From the NCBI GenBank assembly GCA_017744415.1, contig JAGIBJ010000052.1, positions 1-57,216 of the forward strand: 57,216 bases of DNA, given 5' to 3'. Below the pieces are notes generated by a model that was not told the DNA's origin, ran no database searches, and saw only the letters and a list, made by a program, of their open reading frames with translations. A program made the translations under genes and the position numbers. Positions 23,309 through 31,225 of the stretch are shown piece by piece. Each line of letters opens with the position of its first letter. Positions within the stretch are counted from its first letter, which is position 1. The DNA comes from Solirubrobacteraceae bacterium. Its GTDB lineage: Bacteria; Actinomycetota; Thermoleophilia; Solirubrobacterales; Solirubrobacteraceae.

Positions 23309-24229
23309 GTGGCTCCCACCGCCGACCGCACCCCCGCCGAGACGCCGCTGCTGATGGCGGTGCCGAACGTCTCCGAGGGCCGCGACTCCGCCGTCGTACG
23401 GGCCGTCGGTGAGAGCTACGTGAGCGCCGGCGCCAGGCTCCTCGCGACGCACGAAGACCGCGACCACCACCGGGCGGTCCATACGCTCGCCGCACCCCAG
23501 GGCCAGCTGGCGGCTGCGCTCGCCGCCGGAGCCGTCGCTGCCGCGGAGATGATCGACCTCCAGGCCGCCCGCGGCATCCACCCGCACGTCGGCGCGCTCG
23601 ACGTCTGCCCCGTCGTCCACCTCGACGAGACCCGCGCCGGTGCCGCCATCGCCGAAGCCCTCCTCACCGCCCAGCTCATCGGCGAGGCCGGCCTGCCCGT
23701 GCTTCTCTACGGCGAACTCGCCGGCGGCCGCACGCGCGCCTCGCTGCGGCGCGGCGGCACCGCCGAACTCATCCGCCGCGTGAACGACGGCGAGCTCAAG
23801 CCCGACTTCGGCCCGCGCGTGATCTCGCCGAGCAGCGGCGCAGTGCTCGTCGCCGCACGCCCGCCGCTCGTCGCGTTCAACCTCGAACTGCGCGCCCCCG
23901 CCACCCTCGACGACGCCCGCCGCATCGCCGCGCTGATCCGCGAGGGCGGCGACGAAGGCCTCCCGGGGGTGCGCGCGATCGGCCTCGAGCTCAACGCCCG
24001 CGGAGGCGTCGCGCAGGTGAGCTGCAACGTCGAGGACCACCGTGGCGTGCCGCTGGCGGCGCTCGTCGCCGCCGTCGCCCGTCACGCGCCCGTCGACCGC
24101 TGCGAGCTCATCGGCCTCGCCCCGCGCGCCGCGTTCGACGGCTTCCCAGCGGACCTCCCTGTCGACGGCCTCGCCATCACTGAGGACGCCCTCGCAGCAG
24201 CGGGCCTTCCGAGCGTCGTCGGCGACTGA
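23309..24229 (+). CDS. glutamate formimidoyltransferase-like protein
   Basis: 306 residues from GTG 23309. It matches the formiminotransferase domains of FTCD: start V-P-N-V-S-E-G-R-D, D-R-D-H-H-R-A-V-H-T, H-P-H-V-G-A-L-D-V-C-P, and a second domain with S-C-N-V-E-D-H. The family moves a formimino group from formiminoglutamate to tetrahydrofolate in histidine breakdown. No cyclodeaminase domain and no other hut genes are present here, so a histidine-pathway role is only likely. CACAAT lies six bases upstream. Confidence 0.87.
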   Translation: MAPTADRTPAETPLLMAVPNVSEGRDSAVVRAVGESYVSAGARLLATHEDRDHHRAVHTLAAPQGQLAAALAAGAVAAAEMIDLQAARGIHPHVGALDVCPVVHLDETRAGAAIAEALLTAQLIGEAGLPVLLYGELAGGRTRASLRRGGTAELIRRVNDGELKPDFGPRVISPSSGAVLVAARPPLVAFNLELRAPATLDDARRIAALIREGGDEGLPGVRAIGLELNARGGVAQVSCNVEDHRGVPLAALVAAVARHAPVDRCELIGLAPRAAFDGFPADLPVDGLAITEDALAAAGLPSVVGD

Positions 24230-24299
24230 GCGCCCGGCATCGACCACCCGCGAGCCGGGCGCCGCGCGAGCGCCTCGCACTCCCTAAGCTCCATCGCCC

Positions 24300-24641
24300 A
24301 TGGGTGAGACGAAGAAGCGTCGCCAGACGAAGCACCGCGGCAACGCCGCCGGAATGGTGGAGGCGCGCGGCAACACGGGCGCCCGAGGCGGCGCCACCGG
24401 TGGCAGCCGCACCGACTCGCGCGGCGTGCGCGTGCCGCCGATGCCGTCGTGGAACCGCGCGATCGTCAAGGCGCTCGTGCCGGTGCTGATCCTCGCGCCG
24501 TTCCTCTTCCTCACGCAGAAGGACACGCCGACGACCGGGAAGATCTTCTTCCTGATCCTCGCGTTCTTCCTCTACATCCCGATGAGCTACTTCATCGATC
24601 GCTGGGCCTACCAGCGCTACCTCAAGCAGCGAGCCTCGTAG
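24300..24641 (+). CDS. small two-helix membrane protein
   Basis: 113 residues. A long, basic, Gly/Arg/Thr-rich cytoplasmic N-terminal region (about 50 residues, K-K-R-R-Q-T-K-H-R-G-N-A-A-G) is followed by two membrane helices (V-L-I-L-A-P-F-L-F-L and I-F-F-L-I-L-A-F-F-L) separated by a short polar loop, and a basic C-terminal tail. No known domain. It ends five bases before the MBL hydrolase gene and may be co-transcribed with it. Function unknown. Confidence 0.8.
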   Translation: MGETKKRRQTKHRGNAAGMVEARGNTGARGGATGGSRTDSRGVRVPPMPSWNRAIVKALVPVLILAPFLFLTQKDTPTTGKIFFLILAFFLYIPMSYFIDRWAYQRYLKQRAS

Positions 24642-24646
24642 CTCCC

Positions 24647-25294
24647 ATGCTCGACGTGCGGATGTTCACAGTCGGCGCGATCCAGGAGAACAGCTACCTG
24701 GTCCGCGCCGACGAGCAGGCGACCGAGGCCGTGTTCGTCGATCCCGGCGCCGAGCCGGAACGCCTGCTCGCTGCGCTCGACGAACTGGGCTGCACGCTCG
24801 CGGGCATCCTGCTCACGCACACGCACTTCGATCACGTCGGCGCCGTGCCCGCACTGGCCGAGGCCACCGGCGCGGAGGTGTGGGTGCCGGAGCTCGAGTA
24901 CGAGATCCTCCTGAAGTTTGACGAAGTAATGGCGCAGCGCGGCGGCATGTTCGCGCAGCTCGGGCCGTTTCTCCCGTACGACGCCGAGCACACCGTCACC
25001 GGCGGCGACGTGGTCGAGCTCGGCGGCATGACCTTCGACGTCGTCTTCACGCCCGGCCACAGCATCGGCCACGTCGTCTACGCGCCCCGCGAGGCCGCGG
25101 TGCTGCTCGCCGGCGACGTGCTCTTCCGCGAGTCGATCGGCCGCACCGATCTTCCCGGCGGCGACCATCCCCGCCTGCTGCAGTCGATCGCCGAGCTCAT
25201 GGAACGCTTCGAGCCCGAGACGACGGTGCTCCCCGGCCACATGGGGATCACGACGCTCGGCCACGAGGCGCAGCACAACCCGTTCCTCCGGTAG
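24647..25294 (+). CDS. MBL-fold metallo-hydrolase, glyoxalase II-like
   Basis: 215 residues from ATG 24647. The metal motif reads T-H-T-H-F-D-H-V-G, followed by further ligands in P-G-H-S-I-G-H, G-D-V-L-F-R-E-S-I-G-R-T-D and P-G-H-M-G. The layout matches the small YcbL/GloB-type hydrolases, which split thioesters or related bonds with a Zn/Fe site; a glutathione substrate is unlikely in an actinobacterium, so a mycothiol or other thioester is possible. Located directly after the small membrane protein gene. Confidence 0.92.
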   Translation: MLDVRMFTVGAIQENSYLVRADEQATEAVFVDPGAEPERLLAALDELGCTLAGILLTHTHFDHVGAVPALAEATGAEVWVPELEYEILLKFDEVMAQRGGMFAQLGPFLPYDAEHTVTGGDVVELGGMTFDVVFTPGHSIGHVVYAPREAAVLLAGDVLFRESIGRTDLPGGDHPRLLQSIAELMERFEPETTVLPGHMGITTLGHEAQHNPFLR

Positions 25295-25371
25295 CCGGCG
25301 GGTTCCACGGCGCGCTGCCCTGGAACGAACCGGTGGGCTCGCAGCTCTGGCGATCCGCCCTGCCCGCCGGA

Positions 25372-25377
25372 TAGGCT
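25372..25377 (+). promoter_or_regulatory. -10-like TAGGCT of the Crp-family gene
   Basis: TAGGCT ends eight bases before the ATG at 25386 with no Shine-Dalgarno, pointing to a leaderless transcript. Confidence 0.5.
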
Positions 25378-25385
25378 CGGCGCCG

Positions 25386-26051
25386 ATGCGCTGGCAGCTG
25401 CTGCAGGGGATGCCCGAGGACGAGTTCCGCGAGCTGCTGATGATCGCCCGCCGTCGGCGCTTCGCCCGCGGCGAGGTGGTGTTCCACCAGGACGACCCCG
25501 GCGACACCGTGCACCTGGTGGACAAAGGCCGCTTCGGCGTCCGCGGCATCGGTCCGCTCGGTGACTCGGTGATGCTCGCCGTGATCGCGCCCGGCGGGAT
25601 GTTCGGGGAGCTCGCGCTCGTCGACGGCGAGGCCGCGCGACGCAGCGCGACGGTGACCGCCCTCGAGCAGGCCGAGACGCTGTCGATCCACCGCATCGAC
25701 TTCGACAAGCTCCGGCGGGATCGGCCGGAGACCTCGCAGGTGCTGATCCTGCTCCTCGCCGAGCAGGTGCGGCGGCTCTCGATGCTCGTCACCGAAGCGC
25801 ACTACGTCTCAGCTGAGAAGCGCATCCGGCGCCGGCTGGTGGAGGTGAGCAGCGGCTACGCCAGCGGTGACGAGCCCGACGGCCCGCGCCTCGTGCCGCT
25901 CACCCAGGACGACCTCGCCGATCTCGCCGGGACGAGCCGAGCGACGGTGAACCGCGTGCTGCGCGCCGAGGAGGAACTCGGCAGCGTGAAGCTCGGGCGT
26001 GGCAAGACCGAGGTGATCGACGTCGAGGCGCTCGGCCGGCGCGGTCGCTGA
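25386..26051 (+). CDS. Crp/Fnr family transcriptional regulator
   Basis: 221 residues. Residues about 5-120 are a cyclic-nucleotide-binding beta-roll with F-G-E-L-A-L-V-D-G-E-A-A-R-R-S-A-T, close to the cAMP phosphate-binding cassette (G-E-x-A...R-x-A). A dimer helix follows, then a winged helix-turn-helix (L-T-Q-D-D-L-A-D-L-A-G-T-S-R-A-T-V-N-R-V-L). There are no Cys residues for an Fe-S cluster, so it is not FNR-like. A nucleotidyl cyclase is encoded 1.9 kb downstream and a phosphodiesterase-like gene at 85-849; a common cAMP circuit is plausible but unproven. Confidence 0.92.
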   Translation: MRWQLLQGMPEDEFRELLMIARRRRFARGEVVFHQDDPGDTVHLVDKGRFGVRGIGPLGDSVMLAVIAPGGMFGELALVDGEAARRSATVTALEQAETLSIHRIDFDKLRRDRPETSQVLILLLAEQVRRLSMLVTEAHYVSAEKRIRRRLVEVSSGYASGDEPDGPRLVPLTQDDLADLAGTSRATVNRVLRAEEELGSVKLGRGKTEVIDVEALGRRGR

Positions 26052-26066
26052 GCCTTTGGTGGAGCC

Positions 26067-26113
26067 CGGCGCAGCCGCTGAGGGCCGAGGTAGCTGCTCG
26101 GCGCAGCCGCTGA
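26067..26113. repeat. 15-bp direct repeat in a convergent gap
   Basis: The 15-mer CGGCGCAGCCGCTGA occurs at 26067-26081 and 26099-26113, between the convergent Crp-family and NHL genes. It is too short to assign a role. Confidence 0.5.
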
Positions 26114-26114
26114 A

Positions 26115-27803
26115 CTACTTGGTCGCGGCGCGGCGGGCGACGTAGCGCTTGCCAGCCGGGATCAGCACGCGCTTCTTCTTCACGCGGTCGCGCACCTCGA
26201 CGGCGCCCTCGAACACCGTGACGCGCGTGCTGGTGCAGAAATCCTGCACGCTCCACTTGGTGCCGCGGACGACGGCATCGGCGTAGCGCCCGTTGGTGCG
26301 GTGACCGCCGTCGGACTGCACGAAGATCTTGCGCGCGCGGCGCTTGCGCTTCTTCTTCGGCTTCTTGGCCCCGGCCTTTGCGGCACCCGCGAGCACCGGG
26401 CCGCCCTCGCTGGCGCGGCAGCCGTTGAGCGACGCCGTGAGCTTGAAGACCGTCTCGACGGGCCCGCGGGGCTGCTCGGTCGCAAACTCGCCGCCGCTGA
26501 CCGTCGCGGTGCGCACGGTGCCGGCGGCGGTGGCCGTCTCGATCGTCGCCTGGCCGGCCTCGGTGTCGGTGCGGCTGCCAAGCTGGATGAGGTCGGGCTC
26601 GCGGAGCGTCACGCCCGCCCGGCCCGCGAGCAAGGCCCGCACGCTGCCGCTGATCGGCGAGATCCGCAGCGAGCGGCCGGGGGCGGGACCGGGGAGGGCG
26701 CCGTCGGATGCGAGCTGCCGGATCCGGCTGTTGCCGCTATCGGCGACGAGGAAGCCGCCGGAGGGCGTGGCGAGGAGCGCCGTCGGGCCGCTCAGCTGTC
26801 CGCCGCTCGCCGGGCCGCCGTCGCCCGCGAGGCCCGCGGCGCCGCCGGAGATGGTGAAGATCGTGCCGAGCGGTGTCACGCGCCGAAGGCGGCTGTTGCC
26901 GGTGTCGGCGACGAGGAACGCGCCGTTGGTGCCGAGCGGCGCGACGCCCGTGGGCGCGCTGAGGAGGGCGGTCGTCGCCGGGGAACCGTCGTTCGAGAAG
27001 CCCGCGGTTCCGGTGCCTGCGACGGTGGTGATCGTTCCCGACGGCGTCACGCGCCGGATCCTGTTGTTGCCGGTGTCGGCGATGAGCACGCTGCCGTCGA
27101 GCATCAGCGCGAGGCCGGTGGGCGCGTTCAGCCGAGCGTCCGTCGCGGGGCCGCCGTCGCCGCCCGCGCCGCTCTCCCCGGTGCCGGCCCAGGCGGTGAT
27201 GGTGCCGCCGGGCACGACGCGCCGGATGCGGTTGTTGCCGGTGTCGGCAATGAGGATCGCGCCGTCGGCGAGCCGGAGGAAGGTCGTAGGGCCGTTGAGG
27301 CGGGCGGCGGTGGCGGGGCCGCCGTCGCCGGTGTTGCCCGGGGTGTCGCGGGTGCCGGCGATCGGCGTGACCGTCGCGAGCGCGTTCGCGTTGGGTGCGC
27401 GCGTGACCCGCGCGAGGTAGTGGCCGACGCGATCGAGGACGAGGATGGTGTCGCCGGTCGTCTCGTAGGCGACGGCCACCGGCGCGCCGCTCAGCTGGGT
27501 GACCTGACGGAACACGCTCGAGTCGACGACGGTGCGGATGATGCCGTCGGTGCCGACCTCGCGCACGGAGCCGTTGGCGGTGTCGGCGATGAGCAGCCGG
27601 CCGTCGGCCGCGCGGGCCAGGCCGCGAGGCTGGTTGAGCTGCGCCGCGGCGGCGGGACCACCGTCGCCCGCGTTGCCGGCGGTGGTGCCGGCGAGGGTGC
27701 TGATCGGGCCGTCGGCGGCGACCGCCCCGACGGGCGCCCCGGCGAACGCGGCAGCGATGGCAGCGGGCAGCAGCGCGAGGCGGAGCGACGGCCGGATGGG
27801 CAT
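26115..27803 (-). CDS. secreted NHL-repeat protein with C-terminal FecR-like domain
   Basis: 562 residues. A signal peptide (cleavage near A-V-A-A-D) is followed by at least six NHL/beta-propeller repeats with the recurring pattern G-D-G-G-P-A-x-x-A-x-L-x-x-P and L-I-A-D-T-G-N-N-R-I-R-R, residues about 30-360. The last 60 residues (R-G-T-K-W-S-V-Q-D-F, then V-F-E-G-A-V-E-V) look like a FecR-type domain, after a very Lys/Arg-rich linker. It should be extracellular and bind a protein or carbohydrate; no enzyme motif is seen. TAGGTT lies seven bases before the start. Confidence 0.87.
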   Translation of the reverse strand: MPIRPSLRLALLPAAIAAAFAGAPVGAVAADGPISTLAGTTAGNAGDGGPAAAAQLNQPRGLARAADGRLLIADTANGSVREVGTDGIIRTVVDSSVFRQVTQLSGAPVAVAYETTGDTILVLDRVGHYLARVTRAPNANALATVTPIAGTRDTPGNTGDGGPATAARLNGPTTFLRLADGAILIADTGNNRIRRVVPGGTITAWAGTGESGAGGDGGPATDARLNAPTGLALMLDGSVLIADTGNNRIRRVTPSGTITTVAGTGTAGFSNDGSPATTALLSAPTGVAPLGTNGAFLVADTGNSRLRRVTPLGTIFTISGGAAGLAGDGGPASGGQLSGPTALLATPSGGFLVADSGNSRIRQLASDGALPGPAPGRSLRISPISGSVRALLAGRAGVTLREPDLIQLGSRTDTEAGQATIETATAAGTVRTATVSGGEFATEQPRGPVETVFKLTASLNGCRASEGGPVLAGAAKAGAKKPKKKRKRRARKIFVQSDGGHRTNGRYADAVVRGTKWSVQDFCTSTRVTVFEGAVEVRDRVKKKRVLIPAGKRYVARRAATK

Positions 27804-27810
27804 GGGCGCA

Positions 27811-27816
27811 AACCTA
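27811..27816 (-). promoter_or_regulatory. -10-like TAGGTT of the NHL/FecR-like gene
   Basis: TAGGTT ends seven bases before the ATG at 27803 and no Shine-Dalgarno lies between. The divergent cyclase gene begins about 140 bases away. Confidence 0.45.
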
Positions 27817-27941
27817 CCCAGCGCAGCCGCGGTGATCTGTCACCCTGGCGACATTTCGGCGCGTGTTCGGCGGCGAACGGGATACCGGCGGTCGCTGGGA
27901 ACGCCGTGTGTTCCCGCGCCCGCGCTGCGAGTATTCGCCGC

Positions 27942-29798
27942 GTGGGTGCGGGGCGAACGGGGCGCGGGACCGGCTGGATCGCAGCACTGCTCGTGCTCGT
28001 CGCCGCCGCGGTGCCGGCGCTCGTGATCGCTGTCGGCGGATTCGCGAGCCTGCGTGGAGAGGCCGCCGACCGCCTCCTGCACAACCGCGCCGCGTCGATC
28101 GATCCGCCGCGCGATGTCGTGATCCTGGCCGTCGACACCCGCACGGTCAACGACTGGGGCCAGTCTCTGCCGTTGCCGCGCAGCGCCTACGCCGACGCGA
28201 TCGAACGGCTGAACGATGCGGGCGTTCGGGCGATCGGGATCGATGTGCAGTTCACCGAGGATTCGCCCGATGCCACCGAGGATCGGCTGCTCCGTGAGGC
28301 CGTGAAGAGGAGCCGCCTCGACCTCGTGCTGGCGACGAGCGAGGTCGCCAGTCGGCCGAGCCCAGGAGTGGAGGCCGACACCAACGTCCTCGGTGGCAGC
28401 CGCACCGAGGGCGGCGATGCGTTCCTGCGCAATACGCGCGCCCGCGCCGCGCACAGCTCGTTCCCGTTGGGCGACGACGGCAAGATCCGTCGCGCTGTGC
28501 GGTCGATCGACGGCCTGAGCACGTTCGCTCATGCCCTAGCCACCGCGGCCGGCGGGCCGGGCGTCCCAGCGGCCGGCATGTTGCTCGATCCGGTGGTGCC
28601 CGCCGACCGCCTCGTGCGCCGGTCGCTCGACGATCTCATCCCGCTCACGCGTGACGGGTACCTCGATGACAGCCGGATCCCGCGCGCGGAGCTTCGCGGA
28701 AAGGTCGTGCTCATCGGGGCGACGGCAGTCGGGCCGTCGGGCGATACCGATCAGAAACTCGTCGCCGGCTCCTCCGATCGCGTCTACGGCGTCGAGGTGC
28801 AGGCGATGGCGACCGCGACGGCCTTGGCCGGCGCGCCCCTCAGCTCGGGTGGCGGCCTCTCGTGGGCGCTCGCCGCACTCGCGGCGCTCCTCTCGGCGGC
28901 GGCCGCGCTGCGTCGGCGTCTCGCGGAGCAGGTCGGGATCGTCGTCGGCCTCGGCGTGCTCATCCCACTGATCGCATGGATCGCGGTGCACCGCGGGTTG
29001 CTCCTCGATCCGATTTTGCCGTGGCTCGTGCTCGCATTCGGTGGGGGCGCTGGCGTGGTGCAGCGAGCGCTCGAGGAGCGCCGCGCTCGTGCCGCGGCGC
29101 GGGCGACGCTGAGCCGCTTCGTGCCGCCGGCCGTCGTTGACGACCTCCTGCGCGACGGCTCCGACGGCCGCATCGCCCCGCAGTCCGAGACGGCGACCGT
29201 GATGTTCTGCGACCTGCGCGGCTACACCGCGCTCACCGCCGGGCTCGCGCGCCCCGAGGGACTGGTCGACGTGCTCGACGCCTACCTCGGCACGGTGTCG
29301 CGCGTCGTCTACGGGCACGGCGGCACGGTCGTCTCGTTTCAGGGTGACGGCGTGATGGCCGCGTTCGGCGTGCCCGTCCACGATGCCGGTGCCGCGGCTC
29401 AGGCCGTCCAGGCGGCCCGCGAGCTGCTCACGGTCGCGCTCCCGCAGCTGCGCGCCGAGCTCGCGGCAACACTCGGCGAGGAACCGGCGAGCGGCCTGGC
29501 GCTGGGCATTGGCATCGCCACCGGCCCGGTGTTCGCCGGCACCGTCGGGCCACCGACGCGTCGCGAGTACGCCGTCGTCGGCCCGACCACCAACCTCGCC
29601 GCCCGCCTCCAGGCACGCACGAAGGACGAGCCGGGCCCCGTGCTCGTCGACGACGCCACCGCCGCCGCGGTGATGGGGGAGAGCCGGGCGGCCGCCCACA
29701 CCGGCGTGCGCACGCCCGAGGGCCCGCTCACGCCCGTCGGCCCACGCGATATCCGCGGCCTCACGCGCTCCATCGACTGCTGGACCCTCGCCGGGTAG
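27942..29798 (+). CDS. CHASE2 sensor nucleotidyl cyclase (class III)
   Basis: 618 residues from GTG 27942 (start approximate). One N-terminal membrane helix, an extracytoplasmic CHASE2 sensor (about 35-290; V-V-I-L-A-V-D-T-R-T and I-G-I-D-V-Q-F), three further membrane helices (about 300-370), then a cytoplasmic class III cyclase domain. Metal-binding Asp residues are present in M-F-C-D-L-R-G-Y-T and F-Q-G-D-G-V, and the transition-state pair in N-L-A-A-R-L. The usual substrate Lys and Asp positions read Ser (29334-29336) and Pro (29583-29585), so the purine specificity is uncertain. It faces the NHL/FecR gene divergently. Confidence 0.88.
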   Translation: MGAGRTGRGTGWIAALLVLVAAAVPALVIAVGGFASLRGEAADRLLHNRAASIDPPRDVVILAVDTRTVNDWGQSLPLPRSAYADAIERLNDAGVRAIGIDVQFTEDSPDATEDRLLREAVKRSRLDLVLATSEVASRPSPGVEADTNVLGGSRTEGGDAFLRNTRARAAHSSFPLGDDGKIRRAVRSIDGLSTFAHALATAAGGPGVPAAGMLLDPVVPADRLVRRSLDDLIPLTRDGYLDDSRIPRAELRGKVVLIGATAVGPSGDTDQKLVAGSSDRVYGVEVQAMATATALAGAPLSSGGGLSWALAALAALLSAAAALRRRLAEQVGIVVGLGVLIPLIAWIAVHRGLLLDPILPWLVLAFGGGAGVVQRALEERRARAAARATLSRFVPPAVVDDLLRDGSDGRIAPQSETATVMFCDLRGYTALTAGLARPEGLVDVLDAYLGTVSRVVYGHGGTVVSFQGDGVMAAFGVPVHDAGAAAQAVQAARELLTVALPQLRAELAATLGEEPASGLALGIGIATGPVFAGTVGPPTRREYAVVGPTTNLAARLQARTKDEPGPVLVDDATAAAVMGESRAAAHTGVRTPEGPLTPVGPRDIRGLTRSIDCWTLAG

Positions 29799-29812
29799 TC
29801 CCATCTGGCCGG

Positions 29813-29842
29813 CTGACGCTCCGCGGGCGCGGCGCGTAGGCT
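29813..29842 (+). promoter_or_regulatory. hisS promoter: CTGACG and TAGGCT, leaderless type
   Basis: TAGGCT (29837-29842) ends eight bases before the GTG at 29851. CTGACG (29813-29818) lies 18 bases upstream as a good -35. This is the best -35/-10 pair seen next to a start codon in the window. Confidence 0.55.
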
Positions 29843-29850
29843 CCCGGGCC

Positions 29851-31140
29851 GTGGCCGACCAGCTTCAGCACCCCCGCGGCACCGCCGACGTCCTACCCGA
29901 CGAGGCTGAGCTCCGCGACGCACTCGTCGGCACCGCCGCGCAGCTGCTCGGTGAGGCCGGCTACCAGCACATCGACACGCCGATCTTCGAGTCGACCGAG
30001 CTCTTCAAGCGCGGCGTGGGTGGCTCCACCGACGTGGTGCGCAAGGAGATGTACACGTTCGAGGACGGCGGCGGCCGCTCGATGACGCTCCGGCCCGAGG
30101 GCACGGCGGGCGTCGCGCGCGCCTACGTGCAGCACGGGATGCACAAGCTCCCGCAGCCCGTGAAGCTCTGGTACCACGGGCCGTTCTTCCGGTACGAGCG
30201 CGCGCAGGCGGGCCGCCAGCGCCAGTTCGCGCAGATCGGCGCCGAGGTGCTCGGCAGCGACGATCCGCTCGTCGATGCCGAGCTCATCACCCTGCTCCAC
30301 CGGCTGATCACGGCGGTGGGCGGTCAGCAGATCGTGCTCAAGCTCGGCAGCCTCGGCTCACTCGAGGCCCGCGCGGAATACCGCCAGCTGCTGCTCGACT
30401 ACCTGCGCTCGCGCGAATCCGAACTCTCGGAGGACGTACGCAGCCGGATCGATGAGAACCCGCTCCGCGCCTTCGATGCGAAGGACCCGGGCACCCAGGC
30501 CGTGATGGCCGCTGCGCCGCTCCTCATGGACCACCTCGCCGGCGAGGATGCCGAGCACTTCGCCGAGGTGAAGGCGATGCTCGACGTCGCCGGCATCCCG
30601 TACGAGATCGACAAAACCCTCGTCCGCGGCCTCGACTACTACACGCGCACCGTGTTCGAGTTCAGCTCCGCCGCGTTGGGCGCGCAGAGCGGGGTCGGCG
30701 GCGGCGGGCGCTACGACGGTCTCGTGCAGCAGATCGGCGGGCCGGCCACGCCGGGTGCCGGCTGGGCCGCGGGCGTCGAACGACTCCTGCTGGCCCGCAG
30801 CCCCGAGCACCGCTCCACGGTCAAGCGCACGCCTCCGCTCCATGTGATCGTCGCGCCTGGCGCCCGCGTTGCAGCGTTCCAGCTGGCCCACGTGCATCCC
30901 GACCTCGCCACGATCGACCTTTCCGGCCGCTCCGTGAAGGGGCAGCTCAAAGCTGCCGCCCGCGGTGCCGCGCCCGTGCTCGCGATCGTCGAGCCCGAGC
31001 AGGTCACGTTCCGCCGGCGCGGCGAGGACGAGGTGACCGTGCCGCTCGCCGATGCCCATGCCGAGCTGCACCGGCAGCTCGCCGCAACCGGCACCGTGAC
31101 CTTCTACGGCGACGACGCCTCCGACGGCCCGGCCGCCTAG
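29851..31140 (+). CDS. hisS: histidyl-tRNA synthetase
   Basis: 429 residues, full length. Class II synthetase motifs: motif 2 F-F-R-Y-E-R-A-Q-A-G-R-Q-R-Q-F, the HisA signature R-G-L-D-Y-Y-T-R-T-V-F-E, the second signature G-G-G-G-R-Y-D-G-L, and a C-terminal anticodon-binding domain. It charges tRNA-His in the cytoplasm. The GTG start follows a leaderless-type promoter. aspS follows 85 bases later on the same strand, a common pairing in bacteria. Confidence 0.97.
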   Translation: MADQLQHPRGTADVLPDEAELRDALVGTAAQLLGEAGYQHIDTPIFESTELFKRGVGGSTDVVRKEMYTFEDGGGRSMTLRPEGTAGVARAYVQHGMHKLPQPVKLWYHGPFFRYERAQAGRQRQFAQIGAEVLGSDDPLVDAELITLLHRLITAVGGQQIVLKLGSLGSLEARAEYRQLLLDYLRSRESELSEDVRSRIDENPLRAFDAKDPGTQAVMAAAPLLMDHLAGEDAEHFAEVKAMLDVAGIPYEIDKTLVRGLDYYTRTVFEFSSAALGAQSGVGGGGRYDGLVQQIGGPATPGAGWAAGVERLLLARSPEHRSTVKRTPPLHVIVAPGARVAAFQLAHVHPDLATIDLSGRSVKGQLKAAARGAAPVLAIVEPEQVTFRRRGEDEVTVPLADAHAELHRQLAATGTVTFYGDDASDGPAA

Positions 31141-31225
31141 CATCACCCATCGGCCGCCAGCCACGGCCAAGCACTTCGCGGCACCGCCGCACCGCCTCCC
31201 ACGCACCACACCGACCGAGCACCGC

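Noticed and set aside
26301-27900. Very long plus-strand open frame upstream of the cyclase start
   Set aside because: It is antisense to the clearly coding NHL-repeat gene, with Arg/Gly-rich translation typical of shadow frames in GC-rich DNA. The cyclase begins near 27942, at the start of its first membrane helix.
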